NCBI GenBank assembly: GCA_010094025.1
Contig: ML991799.1
Coordinates: forward strand, 186,001-250,000
Length of the DNA stretch: 64,000 nucleotides
Direction: 5' to 3'
Source of the DNA: Viridothelium virens
Lineage: Eukaryota > Ascomycota > Dothideomycetes > Trypetheliales > Trypetheliaceae
Under the pieces are notes generated by a model. It was not told the origin of the DNA. It saw only the letters and a list, made by a program, of their open reading frames with translations, and did not search any database. The position numbers were made by a program, and so were the translations under genes. Numbering within the stretch: the first letter of the stretch is position 1; every line of letters begins with the position of its first letter. This document shows, in pieces, positions 20,489 through 32,056 of this stretch.

Positions 20489-23400
20489 ATGTCGAAAGAG
20501 AGTGCTAAGTGCGCATCAGATCTCATATCTACCAAAGCTCACGTACTGAACTGTCTAGGAAAAATCGAACAGGAAGTCCGCTATGGGATCGAGCCGTCGA
20601 GCGCTATCGAGCTGAGCTCGCCGGAAATGACGACTATTTGGATGTTAGCGAGGTTGGATCATTGGAAGATCTCCTGAATGGCATGAAACTAGCCGGGCCA
20701 GGAAGCGCAACCCTGAGCTCTTTGAATCGTCTAGGTCCCCGGATGAAGTTCGTGGACGACTTCTCAGCAATCATTGCGCTTTATTTCGGTGCAGATGCAA
20801 GAATCACAGCATTAGTCTGGGGTAGCATCCGAATGCTGCTTACGTTGGCCTCCTCTTCGGGCGACACATTGGTCCAAGATGTTTTGGATATGCTTGAGGA
20901 ACTCAGCCTCACCTTGCCTCGATTCCGAGCGTATGAAGAGACACTCCCTATGGACAGAGCTTTGGAAAATGCCCTCCTTGAGGTATATACGGAGGTGATA
21001 TGCTTCTATGCTAGGGCAATACACTTCTTTCGTACTCATCCACATACTCTATTACGACGAGGAGCATGGGAGGAATTTCGCACAGATTTTGGTCGCACGG
21101 TCCGACGAATCAAACGGTTGTCGTCCGCTGTGGAAGCCGAAGCAGACATTGCTCGTATGAGGACTGAGAAAGCAAAATACAAAGAAGTCTTGGATCTCAT
21201 GGATGACCTACGGGTTCAAAAGACCGGCGGTGGCGCCGTCACAAGATGTCATTATATTCCTTTCGAGCTGAATCCTCGTTTCTGTGGGAGAAAGCAAGCT
21301 CTTGAAGCCATTGGCGAGGCTCTAGACCCTGGGAAAGCACCTGAATCTCTCAAGAGCTTTGCTCTGTATGGTATGGGGGGCGTTGGTAAGACGCAGATTG
21401 CATTACAATACGCAAGGCAATGTAGGCACAAGTATCAGTTCATTCTATGGATCTCTGCAGACACGTTCATCAACATAGGACAGAGTTTCAGAGACATTGC
21501 CAGACGACTGAAGCTCGGAGAGAACGAGGATGAGCTCCAGGATGCGGCTTCAGCTATCTTAGTCGTGAAAGAATGGCTTGTAGAGAACAGTAAGTTCATG
21601 GTTTCGTTTTGGGAATGCCATTTGACGAGACTTCTCGGCATGGTCATGACCTGATGCTCCTTCATTCGATGCTAGACATGTATAGAGGGGTTTGTGGTGC
21701 CCTTTGGAACATGAGACGACACCCTTCTTAAGTGAATCATGTCTGTAAATGGGTCACCTCAAGAAGAATGGAAATACTTGAATAGTGCACTGATCTGATC
21801 AGACTCGCCATGGTTGGTCATATTCGATAACGCCGATAATCTGGAGACGCTCAAGCTCGCATGGCCTGGCGGTGCGCATGGTTCTGTGCTGCTCACAACC
21901 CGCGACTTCAATGCCGCCCATGCCCCAGCGACGTCCGGCTTGCATGTACAACCTTTTGACTATATCCTTGGCTCGCAGCTGCTCCTGGACATTATTGGAC
22001 TGGATGTGAATGTTGAATCCAATAGACTTAAGGCCGAGGAAATTGCACGAACTCTCGGCGGACTCCCGCTTGCTCTGAATCAGATTGGTGGATTTATCAC
22101 GCAGCGAAAAATGCCGTTACAGGACTTTCTCCCTCTATACGAACGAAATGCACCGAGGATCGATTCCAGGAAGACAGGCCTTAGCGATTATGATCACACG
22201 TTAAGCACCGTATGGGAAATGTCATTGACGAGACTCTCAGGCGATTCCGTTGAGCTACTCCAATTGATGGCCTTTCTTGAGCCGGACTCGATACACGAGG
22301 AAATCCTCGTTGAAGGTTCAAAAAACTCGGGAGAGTCACAATTCCAATTCATGCAAGATGAAATGGAGTAAGTCAAGTGCAATCGGGGATCACTATCAGC
22401 TAACAGATAAAGCCTTGGCGATGCCCAGGAAACCCTTTTACAGGCAGCTTTGATTGATAGGAGCAATGACGACGCCATTTTGTCCTTGCACCGTCTCATA
22501 CAAGCTACTGTGATACGAAGGTTGACGAAGGATAGTCAATCTCAATATTTCAGTGCTGCAGTAAGCTTCTTGAGTTGGGGGTTCCCTGACACATGGAGCG
22601 TCGACGTTGGCCACCAGTTCCAAGCTTGGACGAAATGTGAAAAGTGTCTTCCACACGTTCATCATTTGGTCAAACTGGCAGGACATTACCAGATCCCAGT
22701 TCAAGATGCGCAGGCCTATGGAGAGCTTCTCCTTCGATGCTCTTGGTAAAATTTCTTCCCCAAATGGAAACAATCTCGCAATACTAATATCCCTAGGTAT
22801 CTATATGAGCGAGAGGTCTACGACGTGGCACGCGATCTTATCAGCGTAGCTCTAGACACATTTCTCTACAAGGGCACACTTGCTTTTGCGAGTGCCGTTG
22901 ACCTTTCAGGTCTAGTAGACTTAGATCTGAATGATGCTCAAAGCGCCCTGGATCGTTTCCATGCTGCCTACAAGATACGTGTGAAATGTTCTGGGCCAGA
23001 TGACCCTCTCGTTGCGGCAAGCCTTAACAATATTGCTCTAGCTTATACTGAAATGGAAGAGCTAGATAAGGCTTACGAGGCACACATGAAGGCAATTGAG
23101 ATACGTCTTTGCTCCGCACCCGATCGTATTGGTAACTCATACAGCAACCTGTCCAGTCTCCAGCTTCGAATGGGGAAGCCGAACGAGGCGGAGAAGACCC
23201 TTAAGAAATGCCCTTCTCTCCTGGATTTTACTGATGAAACCTTCCTGAACACGGGCAATCCCCGATTTTCTGGTGACATGGTCCTTTTCTCCCGCATTCG
23301 GCTTCGACAGGGTCGCAACGAAGATGCTATGCGACTTGCCTCGAAGGCTCTTACATTCCGACAAAAGATGCTCGGAAATCGTCTGAAGACGTGTGATTCC

Positions 23401-23735
23401 TTGTACGACGTTGCAGGTATACTGCACAAGCAGCACAAGTTGGCATCTGCAATGTAAGTTGACCCCAGTTTCCTGAAGATATCCTTCTAACCATGACCAG
23501 TGAACTCCTGACACAACTCGTTACCATTTCTGAAATACTACGGGAGGGGGAAGGTCAGCTTGCTAGAGCAAACTACAAGCTTGCAGTCTTGTACGCAGAG
23601 AAAGGAATGGAAGTAGAGAGCAGGGATTGTAGAGCTCGGGCGGTAGAAATAAGGAATAAGCTAATACCAAGCTCTCGGGAGGCGCCATTCGAGGAAAAAG
23701 AGTTCAACAGGCTTTGCCTTTGGATGTTGTGGTGA
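20489..23735 (+). CDS. STAND/NLR-type protein: DUF7708, NB-ARC ATPase, TPR
   Basis: Six exons: 20489-20508, 20559-21589, 21803-22367, 22413-22745, 22797-23453 and 23501-23735. They sum to 947 codons including the stop, so this gives 946 residues. Residues about 60-200 match the fungal DUF7708 pattern (ALVWGSIRMLLTLASSS, LPRFRAYEETLPM, VYTEVICFYARAIHFFRTHP). The nucleotide-binding part follows: GMGGVGKTQIALQYA near residue 277, the Walker B strand WLVIFDNADN, LLTTRD and GGLPLALNQIGG. The C-terminal third has TPR-like helices (AASLNNIALAYTEMEELDKA and following). Such proteins are fungal counterparts of NLR immune receptors and often act in non-self recognition or cell death; the trigger is unknown. 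Intron 2 is 213 nt against 45-51 nt for the others. The ATP-binding residues look intact. Confidence 0.85.
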
Positions 23736-24123
23736 TGGCCAGGCCTATCGCGGAAATTTGAATAGATGTCATGTAAAAAGCGTTAGTACATGGATTCCCG
23801 GATATTTTGACCTCCATAGACTCGAGGAGGCCCTCAACAATGATTTTACAATTTGTATACGTGAGCGATTGTGAGAAGGTGGTTGAAATCCCCGTCTACC
23901 GTGCTCCGTACCGAGTGGACCTATTCTTGCTCTGCACCTTCGGGGAGGACCCCAACGGAATTTTGAGTTAGAAGGTGGCATTGGTACCTTGGAGTACTAG
24001 GCTGGAAGTGAAGAACGCCGGTCGGAGTTGGTGTTTCTCCGAGCTCGGCTTAGCACATCCGAGCTAGCCCTATAACCACACGCCGCGCCGAATCCACGCA
24101 ACTTCACCACGTCCAAGGTGAAG
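23736..24123. other. Intergenic region between NLR and TPR genes
   Basis: 388 bp. No gene seen. Contains the NLR 3' end and the TPR-gene promoter. Confidence 0.45.
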
Positions 24124-26080
24124 ATGGCGTCAAAGACGCCAGAAGATTTCTGGCAACGTAAGACTAAGATCTCGTCTTTGTACATCGAACCATACCTCAT
24201 ATTGACATGATTCTTTCGCAGTTGCGGCCAGCCACGACAAGACCGCCAGAAAATGGCGTGTCGGCGACGCCGCCAAAGGCGCTCGTGGCTTCCTAAGAGC
24301 CATCGAAGTATACACCACGGGGCTACAGCAGCACCCAGCAAACTTCGAGCTCGCCTACAATAGGTCGGTCTACTACTAGTCTATTACTAATTTTGCCGTT
24401 CGCGACACTGGCCTTGATACCAGAAAGGAAATTTATGGATCAGTCAAGGCTCCTACTCGAACTGCTCATGGACTCCACGCCGTGGGAGGTCTCGTTCTGA
24501 TTTACTATAGAGCGCAAGCATATATGACCATCATTCAAGAACCCAGATTTCTCCCATATCTTCCCTCCCCGCAGGTTGATTTTCTGAGGTCAACCATCGA
24601 AGCCAACCGTTATGTCCTTAATCTTAATCCCAAGACCGCTGATGTACTCTTCAACACCGGCCAAGCCTTGAGCTCTCTTGCCGAAGAACTTTCAGAGCAG
24701 GACGCGAGCAAGTCAGAGGCTATAGCTCTCCTAGCAGAAGCTTTAGATCTATACGACAAGTGTCTCGCTCAACAAGCGAAGCTTATCACCGAGGCCAATG
24801 AAATGGTACGCGAGGCAGAGAGCGAAGCTCAAATGCGTGCCGAAATAGAGAGCCAAGAGCTGGATTATGACGTTCTTCCAATGGAGACGGATGCCAAGAA
24901 AGGCTCAAATGAAGATCAGGACATGCATCGGGAGCAGACCGAAGTCAACGCCACCCTCATAGACCCCACTACTGAAGACGATATGATCGACACAGGTCTG
25001 GCTAAATTGTCCGCCATGACTATATTATGCGCTCTATACGACCACATGAGCCACATGGCTGTCGGTTTATTTGTCGCGAACCCTTCGCTGTCCTTCCTTG
25101 AACAGACAGCTTCTGATCTGCTAGAAAATGGAGTCCTTGCCGTCCGACCTCAAACCCAAGATCCAACACGTCTCCGAGCCATCGAAATCTTTCTCGCCCG
25201 CGCTTCATTCATGTGTGCCCTCTCCGCTGCATATTATCGTGCCCGACACACCGACGTGTCCACCTACCACGCCAGAATCGAGGCCGCCTATAGCGACATC
25301 ACCAGCAACGTCCCCTCTAGCGACCAATCCAGTGAAGTTCTCTGCGCATACGCCGAATCCCTCATGGACTTCGCGTCCACCGTTACTGAAATCCACGCCC
25401 ACCTACATACCTACACCCCCCCTTTCCCTTCCCCCGCCGTCGACCCCGCCCACTGGCCACGCGTGCGCTGGCGCGCCCTGAGCCACGCGCAATCTCTCCT
25501 CAAAACCGCTGCAGACCTGCCGAACGCCAGCAAGGATCCTCTCGCCCAGTCCCGCATCTTCGCGCTGCGAGCCGCAGTCGAATTGTTTCGCTTGCGCGCA
25601 ATGGCGGCATTCAAAGAAGATTGGCAGAAGCCCGAATGGAGCGCGAACGGCGTGGTGGCGGCCGACTCGGGCGTAGAATCGAAAGGAGTTCAGGGGGGCC
25701 CTCAGGGGAATTTAGTAGGGAATGCTGGAGTCTACTATCGAGGCGCGGTGAAATGGCTGAGGGCTGCGGAGGGGACGACGTGGAAGGAGCGGGTGTGGAA
25801 GACGGCAGGCGACGAGGAGCGGGACTTATTTGTTCGGGAGTGGGTGGTGAATATGTTGAAGGTGATGGTGCTGGAGGAGGGGAAAGGATTGCAGTGGAAG
25901 ATTGAGGCGGGATTGGAGCGGTTCCAGGATAGCGTGGAAATGGGGGAGGAGGGGTTGGAGATGGTGGCGAAGGTGGTGAAGGATATGGGGGAGGAGCGAT
26001 TGCTACCGTTTCTTTTCGCGGATTCCCTTTACGGTCATGTGAGTAAGGCCATCGAGGTGTTGGACCTTCCCATACCCTGA
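24124..26080 (+). CDS. Conserved fungal TPR-type helical protein
   Basis: Three exons: 24124-24157, 24222-24363 and 24511-26080 (582 codons including the stop; 581 residues). The N-terminus MASKTPEDFWQLAASHDKTA leads into helical repeats: a TPR-like pair AIEVYTTGLQQHPANFELAYN and ANRYVLNLNPKTADVLFNTG, then an acidic coiled region and further helices to the end. The second intron has two usable acceptors (24423 and 24510); both restore the same Arg codon, and the 87 nt between them is an in-frame 29-codon stretch without stops. The downstream acceptor was preferred because it gives a continuous repeat (AYNRAQAYMTIIQEP). The family appears conserved in filamentous fungi, but I cannot assign a function. 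A proline-rich open frame on the opposite strand is a composition shadow. Confidence 0.75.
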
Positions 26081-26940
26081 AGTGGATGATCGCGAATTGT
26101 GGAGAAGGAAATCGCACAGACGAAAGAGACGATAGAGGATGCACAGTATGTATATATCTTCAGCCGTGATTACTCGATGGAATGAATGTGATTCGATAGG
26201 TTATCCTAGGCGATTTGCTCTTAGGTAACCTCTTCTTCTCAAATAGCAATTCGCTCAAGAAAACCTCCCTGGCCTAACTTTTGCGTTTGAGGAATGGTCT
26301 GATCCAGAATAGACAGCAACAACATTTGGTGCGCAAAAGGTGTAAGCTGACATGAAACCCGCTCGGATGCTCGCCGGCACCACCGCATGCAAAGACATTC
26401 ACATCATCAAAGATCGCCTCGAAGCATCGCCAAATCCCCTAACCGGTTCCCTCCCAAAGAAAGGGAAAAAGAAGACTAAAGATTAAAATAGATTCGGATG
26501 ATGAAGTAGCGGATGATGGCGAAAGAAGGCCAAACAGAAGCGCTGACCGCCAACAAGGACGTGAAACGAAAAGTCGCCTAGCCTGGCCCGAAAGTTTCGT
26601 ATTTACAAAACCTATCCCAGCGCCGACGCTAAAATTTTCATCAAAAAACGAATTCTCCCAAACCCAAGCTACTCGAGCAGCTGTCGAATTCGACCCGAAG
26701 GGGAAAATAGGAAAGTATATACAGAGAACGTTGCGAAGGAGGTGAGAGAGAATCGTGACACGCGCCGACGGAGGAGAGTAGTCGTTTTTGGAGGAGACGT
26801 AGAAGCCAGTGAAGACCTCGACTTGCCAGAGCGGAAAAAGGGTACCAGTAGAATTCGATTTTGAGGATGGGAAAGCCCCTGTGCGACTGCGAGAAACCTG
26901 CGTTGCGGCCGCAATTATTCGCCATTCCATGACTTCCAGT
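26081..26940. other. Convergent intergenic region, 3' ends of TPR and DUF7729 genes
   Basis: 860 bp between two convergent stops. Overlapping minus-strand open frames here have no recognisable features, and I treat them as part of a long 3' untranslated region. Confidence 0.4.
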
Positions 26941-28345
26941 TCAAAGCCAGCTCCAGAACATGACCACAAGAACAAACAATATGCTCCAGGGTCCAGCGTT
27001 CACCTGGGCCCGTCCAGCACCCGACATCACCATGACGTTCTGGTTGACGAAGTTGGGACCGCAGGCCTCGTTGATCTGTTCCGCGGCTTCCTTGTAATTG
27101 GCGCTGACCGGCTGGGTCGCGTTCGATGCGGCGGAGCTGAAGGTGGCCATGGTGTTCTGGAGGCATGCGTTGCAGCTGGGCTGGGCTCCGCCAGGCAGCG
27201 CGACCCCGAGTGGGAGGTAGTAAGGGTAGGAGTCGGTAATAGAGGACATGTTGGTTGCGGCGTTGGCGAAGCCTGAAAAAGAAGATATGAGATCAGCATC
27301 GGTCACGAAAGAAGAGAAGTGAAAACGATTTTCGAACTGGATACGTACAGTAATTTCCCGAAGCTGGGTCCTTCTGGCATCCCGCATTGTAGAGGACTCC
27401 GTAGGAAACGAACCCATCGTATGCCTGGAGGACAGTCGGGTTCTGCGCCTTGAAGTCTGCACCGCAGTTTGCGTTGTTGATGAGTTGAATGGCTAAATCG
27501 GACATGATGGCGTTGCAAGAATTAAAGTTGACATTACAAGTCGCATCCAGAGCTTGAGTGAGACGGACGAGGGAGCGCTCGGCGGCGAAGAACGAGTTGG
27601 ACGTCTGCAAAAGGAGCGAAAAAGGAAGGCAGGAACTAAAGGAGTTATTCGATAGGAACTTTTCGAAGAAGTTTGGACACGATGGGGATGTGAAGTTGTT
27701 TCCGAGACTCGAGTCGAATGGGGACGGTAGAGGAGATTGTGTCGCAGTGGGAGACGCGGTAGCAAGCGTTGATGTCGCTGAATCAGTCGCTGAACCAGTC
27801 GTTGGAGATGGAGAGCTCGTTTCAGTCGAGCTCGCCGGCGTGCTTTGCGCATTTGGCTTGCTCGAGGGTAGAATGGCCGGGGGAAGGCCCAAGGAGGTCG
27901 TCTCTTGTCGCTTTTCACGCATCCGAGGAGTTGGAGGTTCACTAAGATCAACGAGTATTTCTCCTCTTCTAGCAAGTCTGCGCAACTGTGCTCGATTTCC
28001 TAGTACACGGCTGCCCGCATCTGATGCTGTTACACTGCCACAGAGGAGGGAAACCAGGCACAAGAAAATGACCAGAAATTGACTCGTCGAGATAAATAGT
28101 GCCGCGGCCGGATACTGAGTACAGTGACGCTGTAGATGAGACGACCTTCTCCGTCTGCCCGGACGTGGTCTGTTGGTGGAGAGGGCATGGTGGGACGGAT
28201 CTGATTCTCTTTGGTCTTTTACATGTCGGTTTACAGATCCGGACGTTTCGAATATGCTGCTGCTCGTAGCAAAGCAGCTCGAGCTTTCGCCATCCTCGTA
28301 GCTCACAGGTTCTTGCTGAAGGCGACGGTCCAACCTTGGAAACAT
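26941..28345 (-). CDS. DUF7729-type GPI-anchored cell-surface protein
   Basis: Two exons, 28345-27349 and 27272-26941, with a 76 nt intron (gtacgt to ttttcag) that rebuilds GNYCFANAATN. The predicted product is 442 residues. The first 80 residues are cytosolic in character and end in an Arg-rich run, followed by a hydrophobic signal-anchor (FLVIFLCLVSLLCG). Then comes a Ser/Thr/Pro-rich spacer and the Cys-rich domain with CPNFFEKFLSNNSFSSCLPF, LLQTSNSFFAAERSL, DATCNVNFNSCN and YYLPLGVALPGG. This is the DUF7729 pattern as I know it from fungal surface proteins. The C-terminus is a short hydrophobic tail (WSILFVLVVMFWSWL), consistent with GPI attachment. The start is the ATG at 28345; a TTG extension exists upstream. 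The role is unknown. Confidence 0.78.
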
Positions 28346-30364
28346 GGCGTTGTTTGACACGAGGGAGCGAGCATGACCGAGAGCGTAATATGGCAGGCCG
28401 GTTGCAGTACCTTCTTGCCCTTTGTCCTTGCCACCGCTAAAGCATTTATCGAAATTTGGGGAGAGAGGAGCCAACAGCTTAATTTGTCTCTCTCTGTTGC
28501 TCTTGGCGGTTGCAAACTTCCTAAAGCGGCAGCAGGAGAGGTGGACCCAATCGGAAAATATGTGAACCTATACCCCTTGCAGGATGTTCCCTTGTGCCGA
28601 CTAGGGGCCCGGAGTCTAGACTCTGCGACGGCTGGGGCTGACGATCAAAGCACGAGGGTTGCAATGCAGTTTCGGAGGAGAACAACAAAAGAGAGAGTTT
28701 GACGGCGCATCTAACGCCCTATTATGAATCATGAAATGGCTTTCTGGCCCGAGAGAACGGGTCCAAAAAAGGGTCGCGCCCTGCTCCGTAGATAGTGTGC
28801 GCCCATTATGCAAGCTGTCTAGAGCCGCGGTTGGCTATATGAGGAGGCGTTCACCGTTGACAGCCTGTGAGAGGTCGACGACAGGGACAGGAAGCCATCA
28901 GCAGGCTTTGACAGCAGAAGGCGAGCGGTGCATCTGCGCGAGTGCTCACATGGGGCAGTCGGCGGTGGAGGAAAGCGTGTTCGGATCGAGTGCCTGGTGG
29001 CATCGAAATGGAGATGTCTGGCGCTACGGCTAAACCGTTTTTCTCCAGCATGTCCAAGTCGACGATAGTGAGGCGGGCTGTGCTGACCATGCTCCGTACA
29101 CCCATCGTCGCTCGTTGATGGGACGACACCGAGGGAGGACAAGGTGGTGAGGTGACAAACTGGGGAAAACAGCCTCGACCGCTCGCTAACTAAACTTCCC
29201 GGTGCTTAATTTGGCATTCCCATGCTTACTGCTTGTCCTCTTCCGGCCGGCATCCAGGGAGATGTGGGGGGGAAGTCGGCTTTGCATCCAATATCCTAGT
29301 CATCGGGCGGTAAAACTCGTTTCTTCATGCGTGCGGCAACAGATGGCTTGCACAATGCAGATAACATCATTTCCTGCCCTTCTGCCCACCTGCCTTACCC
29401 AGCCCGCCTGTCCTTTTGGGCCCATATCTCGAAGTCCAGAGAATGATTCGACTTTGACTCCACGCCTTCTGCAAGTCCTGCGTGGGCTCGCATTTGGCGG
29501 GGGCAGTATCTTATCAGCTCTGTTCTCATATTAGATTGCAAAGGACTCAGCTCTCTTCTCGCTGCCTCCAATCAAAATCACACCCTACGGGATAGACGAG
29601 AATATTGCGACGAGTCGAATGGTATTTTTCCGGTCACGTTGTTGTATCTCTTAGCTCCTCCACGCTGCTCCTCCTAGTCCTTTCCAGCAGCCATCCTGGA
29701 CGCCATCCAATAAAGCCACTCACTGAGCTTACTCCACTCCCGGAAGTCGGCAGTGAAAGCACCACACGTACCATACGCTATTGATCCTACCATATGCGCT
29801 GCTTTATTCTCTGGGCTAAGGGGACCAATGGCCATTCTGCAGTTGTTGTTGGGTTTCTCGTCTTTCGAAAATGCCATGTTTACGCTGCGCGGGTTCCAAT
29901 CACGTTTACGTAGAATACGAAAAGTCCTTCAGCAGGAATTCTCTTTCCACATCTTGTTGCCGATCGCGATCTGCAGTTCTGGAACTTCGGAAGCACACGT
30001 GTATTCCAACCAGATGGCTCTTCCCGTCTGCCGAGATTGTCGATCCACAACGGCTCCCCCATTCACGCATCGACGCACCGACGCTTGGGTGACAGATACA
30101 CCTATTGCGGTAGCACTTGTCGTGTCAATAGTTTCGTAATATCCTTCATGCGTTTCATTACATATCTTCGTCAGCCTAGATTGCAAGAGCAGCACCATCA
30201 GCGCCATGCGCTGAAACGGCCAACAAAACCTTGCGGTGATGATGGGGTATCTCATAAAGCAAATCCAGCCCAGCTTAAGCAGTAGCTGCACTCCGAGTAA
30301 AGTCATCGCCATGATCATACGCATACGCATTTGAGAGTCAGGTATTCGGATAAAACTCTGCTAG
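28346..30364. other. 2 kb region with only weak open frames
   Basis: Contains the promoter of the DUF7729 gene. On the minus strand an ATG-started frame (30330 to 29929) begins with a hydrophobic stretch (MAMTLLGVQLLLKLGWICF) and has several Cys, and a second frame (29877-29674) follows. I could not join them with plausible splice sites. They could be a small secreted-protein gene, a relic or chance. Nothing else recognised. Confidence 0.35.
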
Positions 30365-32056
30365 CTAGTTCTCCTGCAACATCCACTCGCTGGAAGGTAT
30401 CATCTCCTGCTGTCCATCGGGTAGCGCTAACTGAGGATCGAGAAAAGCGTTGATCGCTCCATCGTCAACGCTATCAGAAAATGATGTATGTACATCGCCA
30501 GATAGTCTAAAGCCTTGTGTGACAAATTCGTCATCTTTGCCAATTCCACCAATCCAGAACTGGCCCCCGTTGAGAGCATTGTATTCGGTTGTCGCATCCG
30601 TGATCTCCTCCGATGGCATATCGTGCATTGATGCCAGATGGACCTCCAGGTCATAGTATCGGTGAAATCTGTATGGACACGTCGGAATGATGCACTCAAT
30701 ATCTCTGCCAGTCTCCTCCCCATAACCCGCACCCGTCAATTTCGCAATGCCCGAGAGAGTCCCAGTCTCTGATTGGGCAGTCGATTGATTATGTGGTCCC
30801 GCTCGTCTCGACTTGCCAGCCAATCCCAGGTGTTGGGTCCGAATATGGTCCTCTAGCCCAGCCTTTGAGGCGAAATCTCGACTGCATGCGTTGGCGCCAT
30901 CCCAATCCTTTACATTCTTCAGGTGGCTGAGTTCGACCTGTCCGCAGACAAAGCGGCGATTCTCATGTGCAGCACGAACATGAGCACGGAGATTATTCTG
31001 TCTCGTGAAGCTCTTCTCGCACTCCGGAGCGTCGCATAGAAACACCTTTCGATCCTTGAGTTCTAGCCCTGCGTGATTCAGCTCCACATGTTTGCGTAAC
31101 GCGCGTTGACTAGGCAAGATGGCATCGCATTGCTTGCATACGGGAGGATGAACATGTTTGATGTGACTCTGCAGCTCTCCGTACGTAGCAAACCCGACAA
31201 GTTCTTGGCTCAAACTTGGCGCCATTGTCTCATCGTCTCCGTTGCAGACTGCACACCAGTATCTAATCCCACCATGGACACGACCCTGGTGTGCCCGCAG
31301 CCTACCAATTGTATCGTATGCATAGGTGCATTTCTCGCCTGTTTCGTCCATATGCGTGCACGGAAATGGCTTTTGCTGAAGATGCACAATGGCGATATGC
31401 TTCTGTAATGTCGAGTGCTTCCTGAAGTGCTCCTTGCAAGGCGAATATCCTGTACACCGATGCTGCAGCTGCCCTTGGTGTGACTCGTAATGTTTCCTTA
31501 GCTTTGTTGCAGTGACGAAGGCCTTCCTACAACCCTCCCACTGACACACATAATCCTTCTGGTTCAGATGTACATTCTTGATGTGATAGTCCAGATGGCC
31601 TTCTCGTCTAAACGATTTGTCGCACCCTGCGTGTGGGCAAGTAAATGGTCTTTCGTCCGTGTGCGATCTCAGATGAGTATTGAGCCGGATCGGTCGATCA
31701 TAAGCTTTGCCGCAACCCTGAAAAGGACAGGTGTAGATTTTAGGACGAACACGCTTCGTCGCTGAATCGGAAAGTGGTGTCATAGGCGTGGTAACGTTTG
31801 ACGGCGGTTGGTCTGCATCGTCTGTTGTGGAAGAAACATCACTGATCTCTCCGGTCCCGTCACGATATAGAATATCTAAACTTTACAGTCAGCGCTTGGA
31901 GTTCTGTGCATTAAATTAATTCGCGTCAAGTTGAAGAGCTTCACCTTGGTTGGACAACTCTTTTGAATCTTTAGACAGTCTGACTTCTGGTGCCGGGTCT
32001 CCTTCCCTCTTCCGCTTTCCCAAGGTATTTCGAATAGATTGAGTCTCCTCCATCAT
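30365..32056 (-). CDS. Transcription factor IIIA, C2H2 zinc-finger protein
   Basis: Two exons, 32056-31945 and 31875-30365, with a 69 nt intron (gtgaag to gtttag). TFIIIA binds the internal promoter of 5S rRNA genes and recruits RNA polymerase III, and it also binds 5S RNA. The N-terminal exon has a nuclear-signal-like GKRKRE. I count ten C2H2-type fingers, starting CPFQGCGKAYDRPIRLNTHL and CPHAGCDKSFRREGHLDYHI. Fingers 5, 6 and 9 have enlarged loops between the cysteines and histidines. The last finger (CPYRFHRYYDLEVHLASMH) is separated from the ninth by about 60 residues, comparable to the detached ninth finger of yeast TFIIIA. A C-terminal acidic tail follows. The start is the ATG at 32056; a GTG or TTG extension is open upstream. 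Confidence 0.88.

Noticed and set aside
25611-26144. Proline-rich 177-codon frame on the minus strand
   Set aside because: It lies antisense to the well-supported TPR exon, where GC-rich third positions create open frames.
27850-28345. CFEM effector domain in the GPI-type protein
   Set aside because: The cysteine spacing does not fit CFEM; the blocks match DUF7729 instead.
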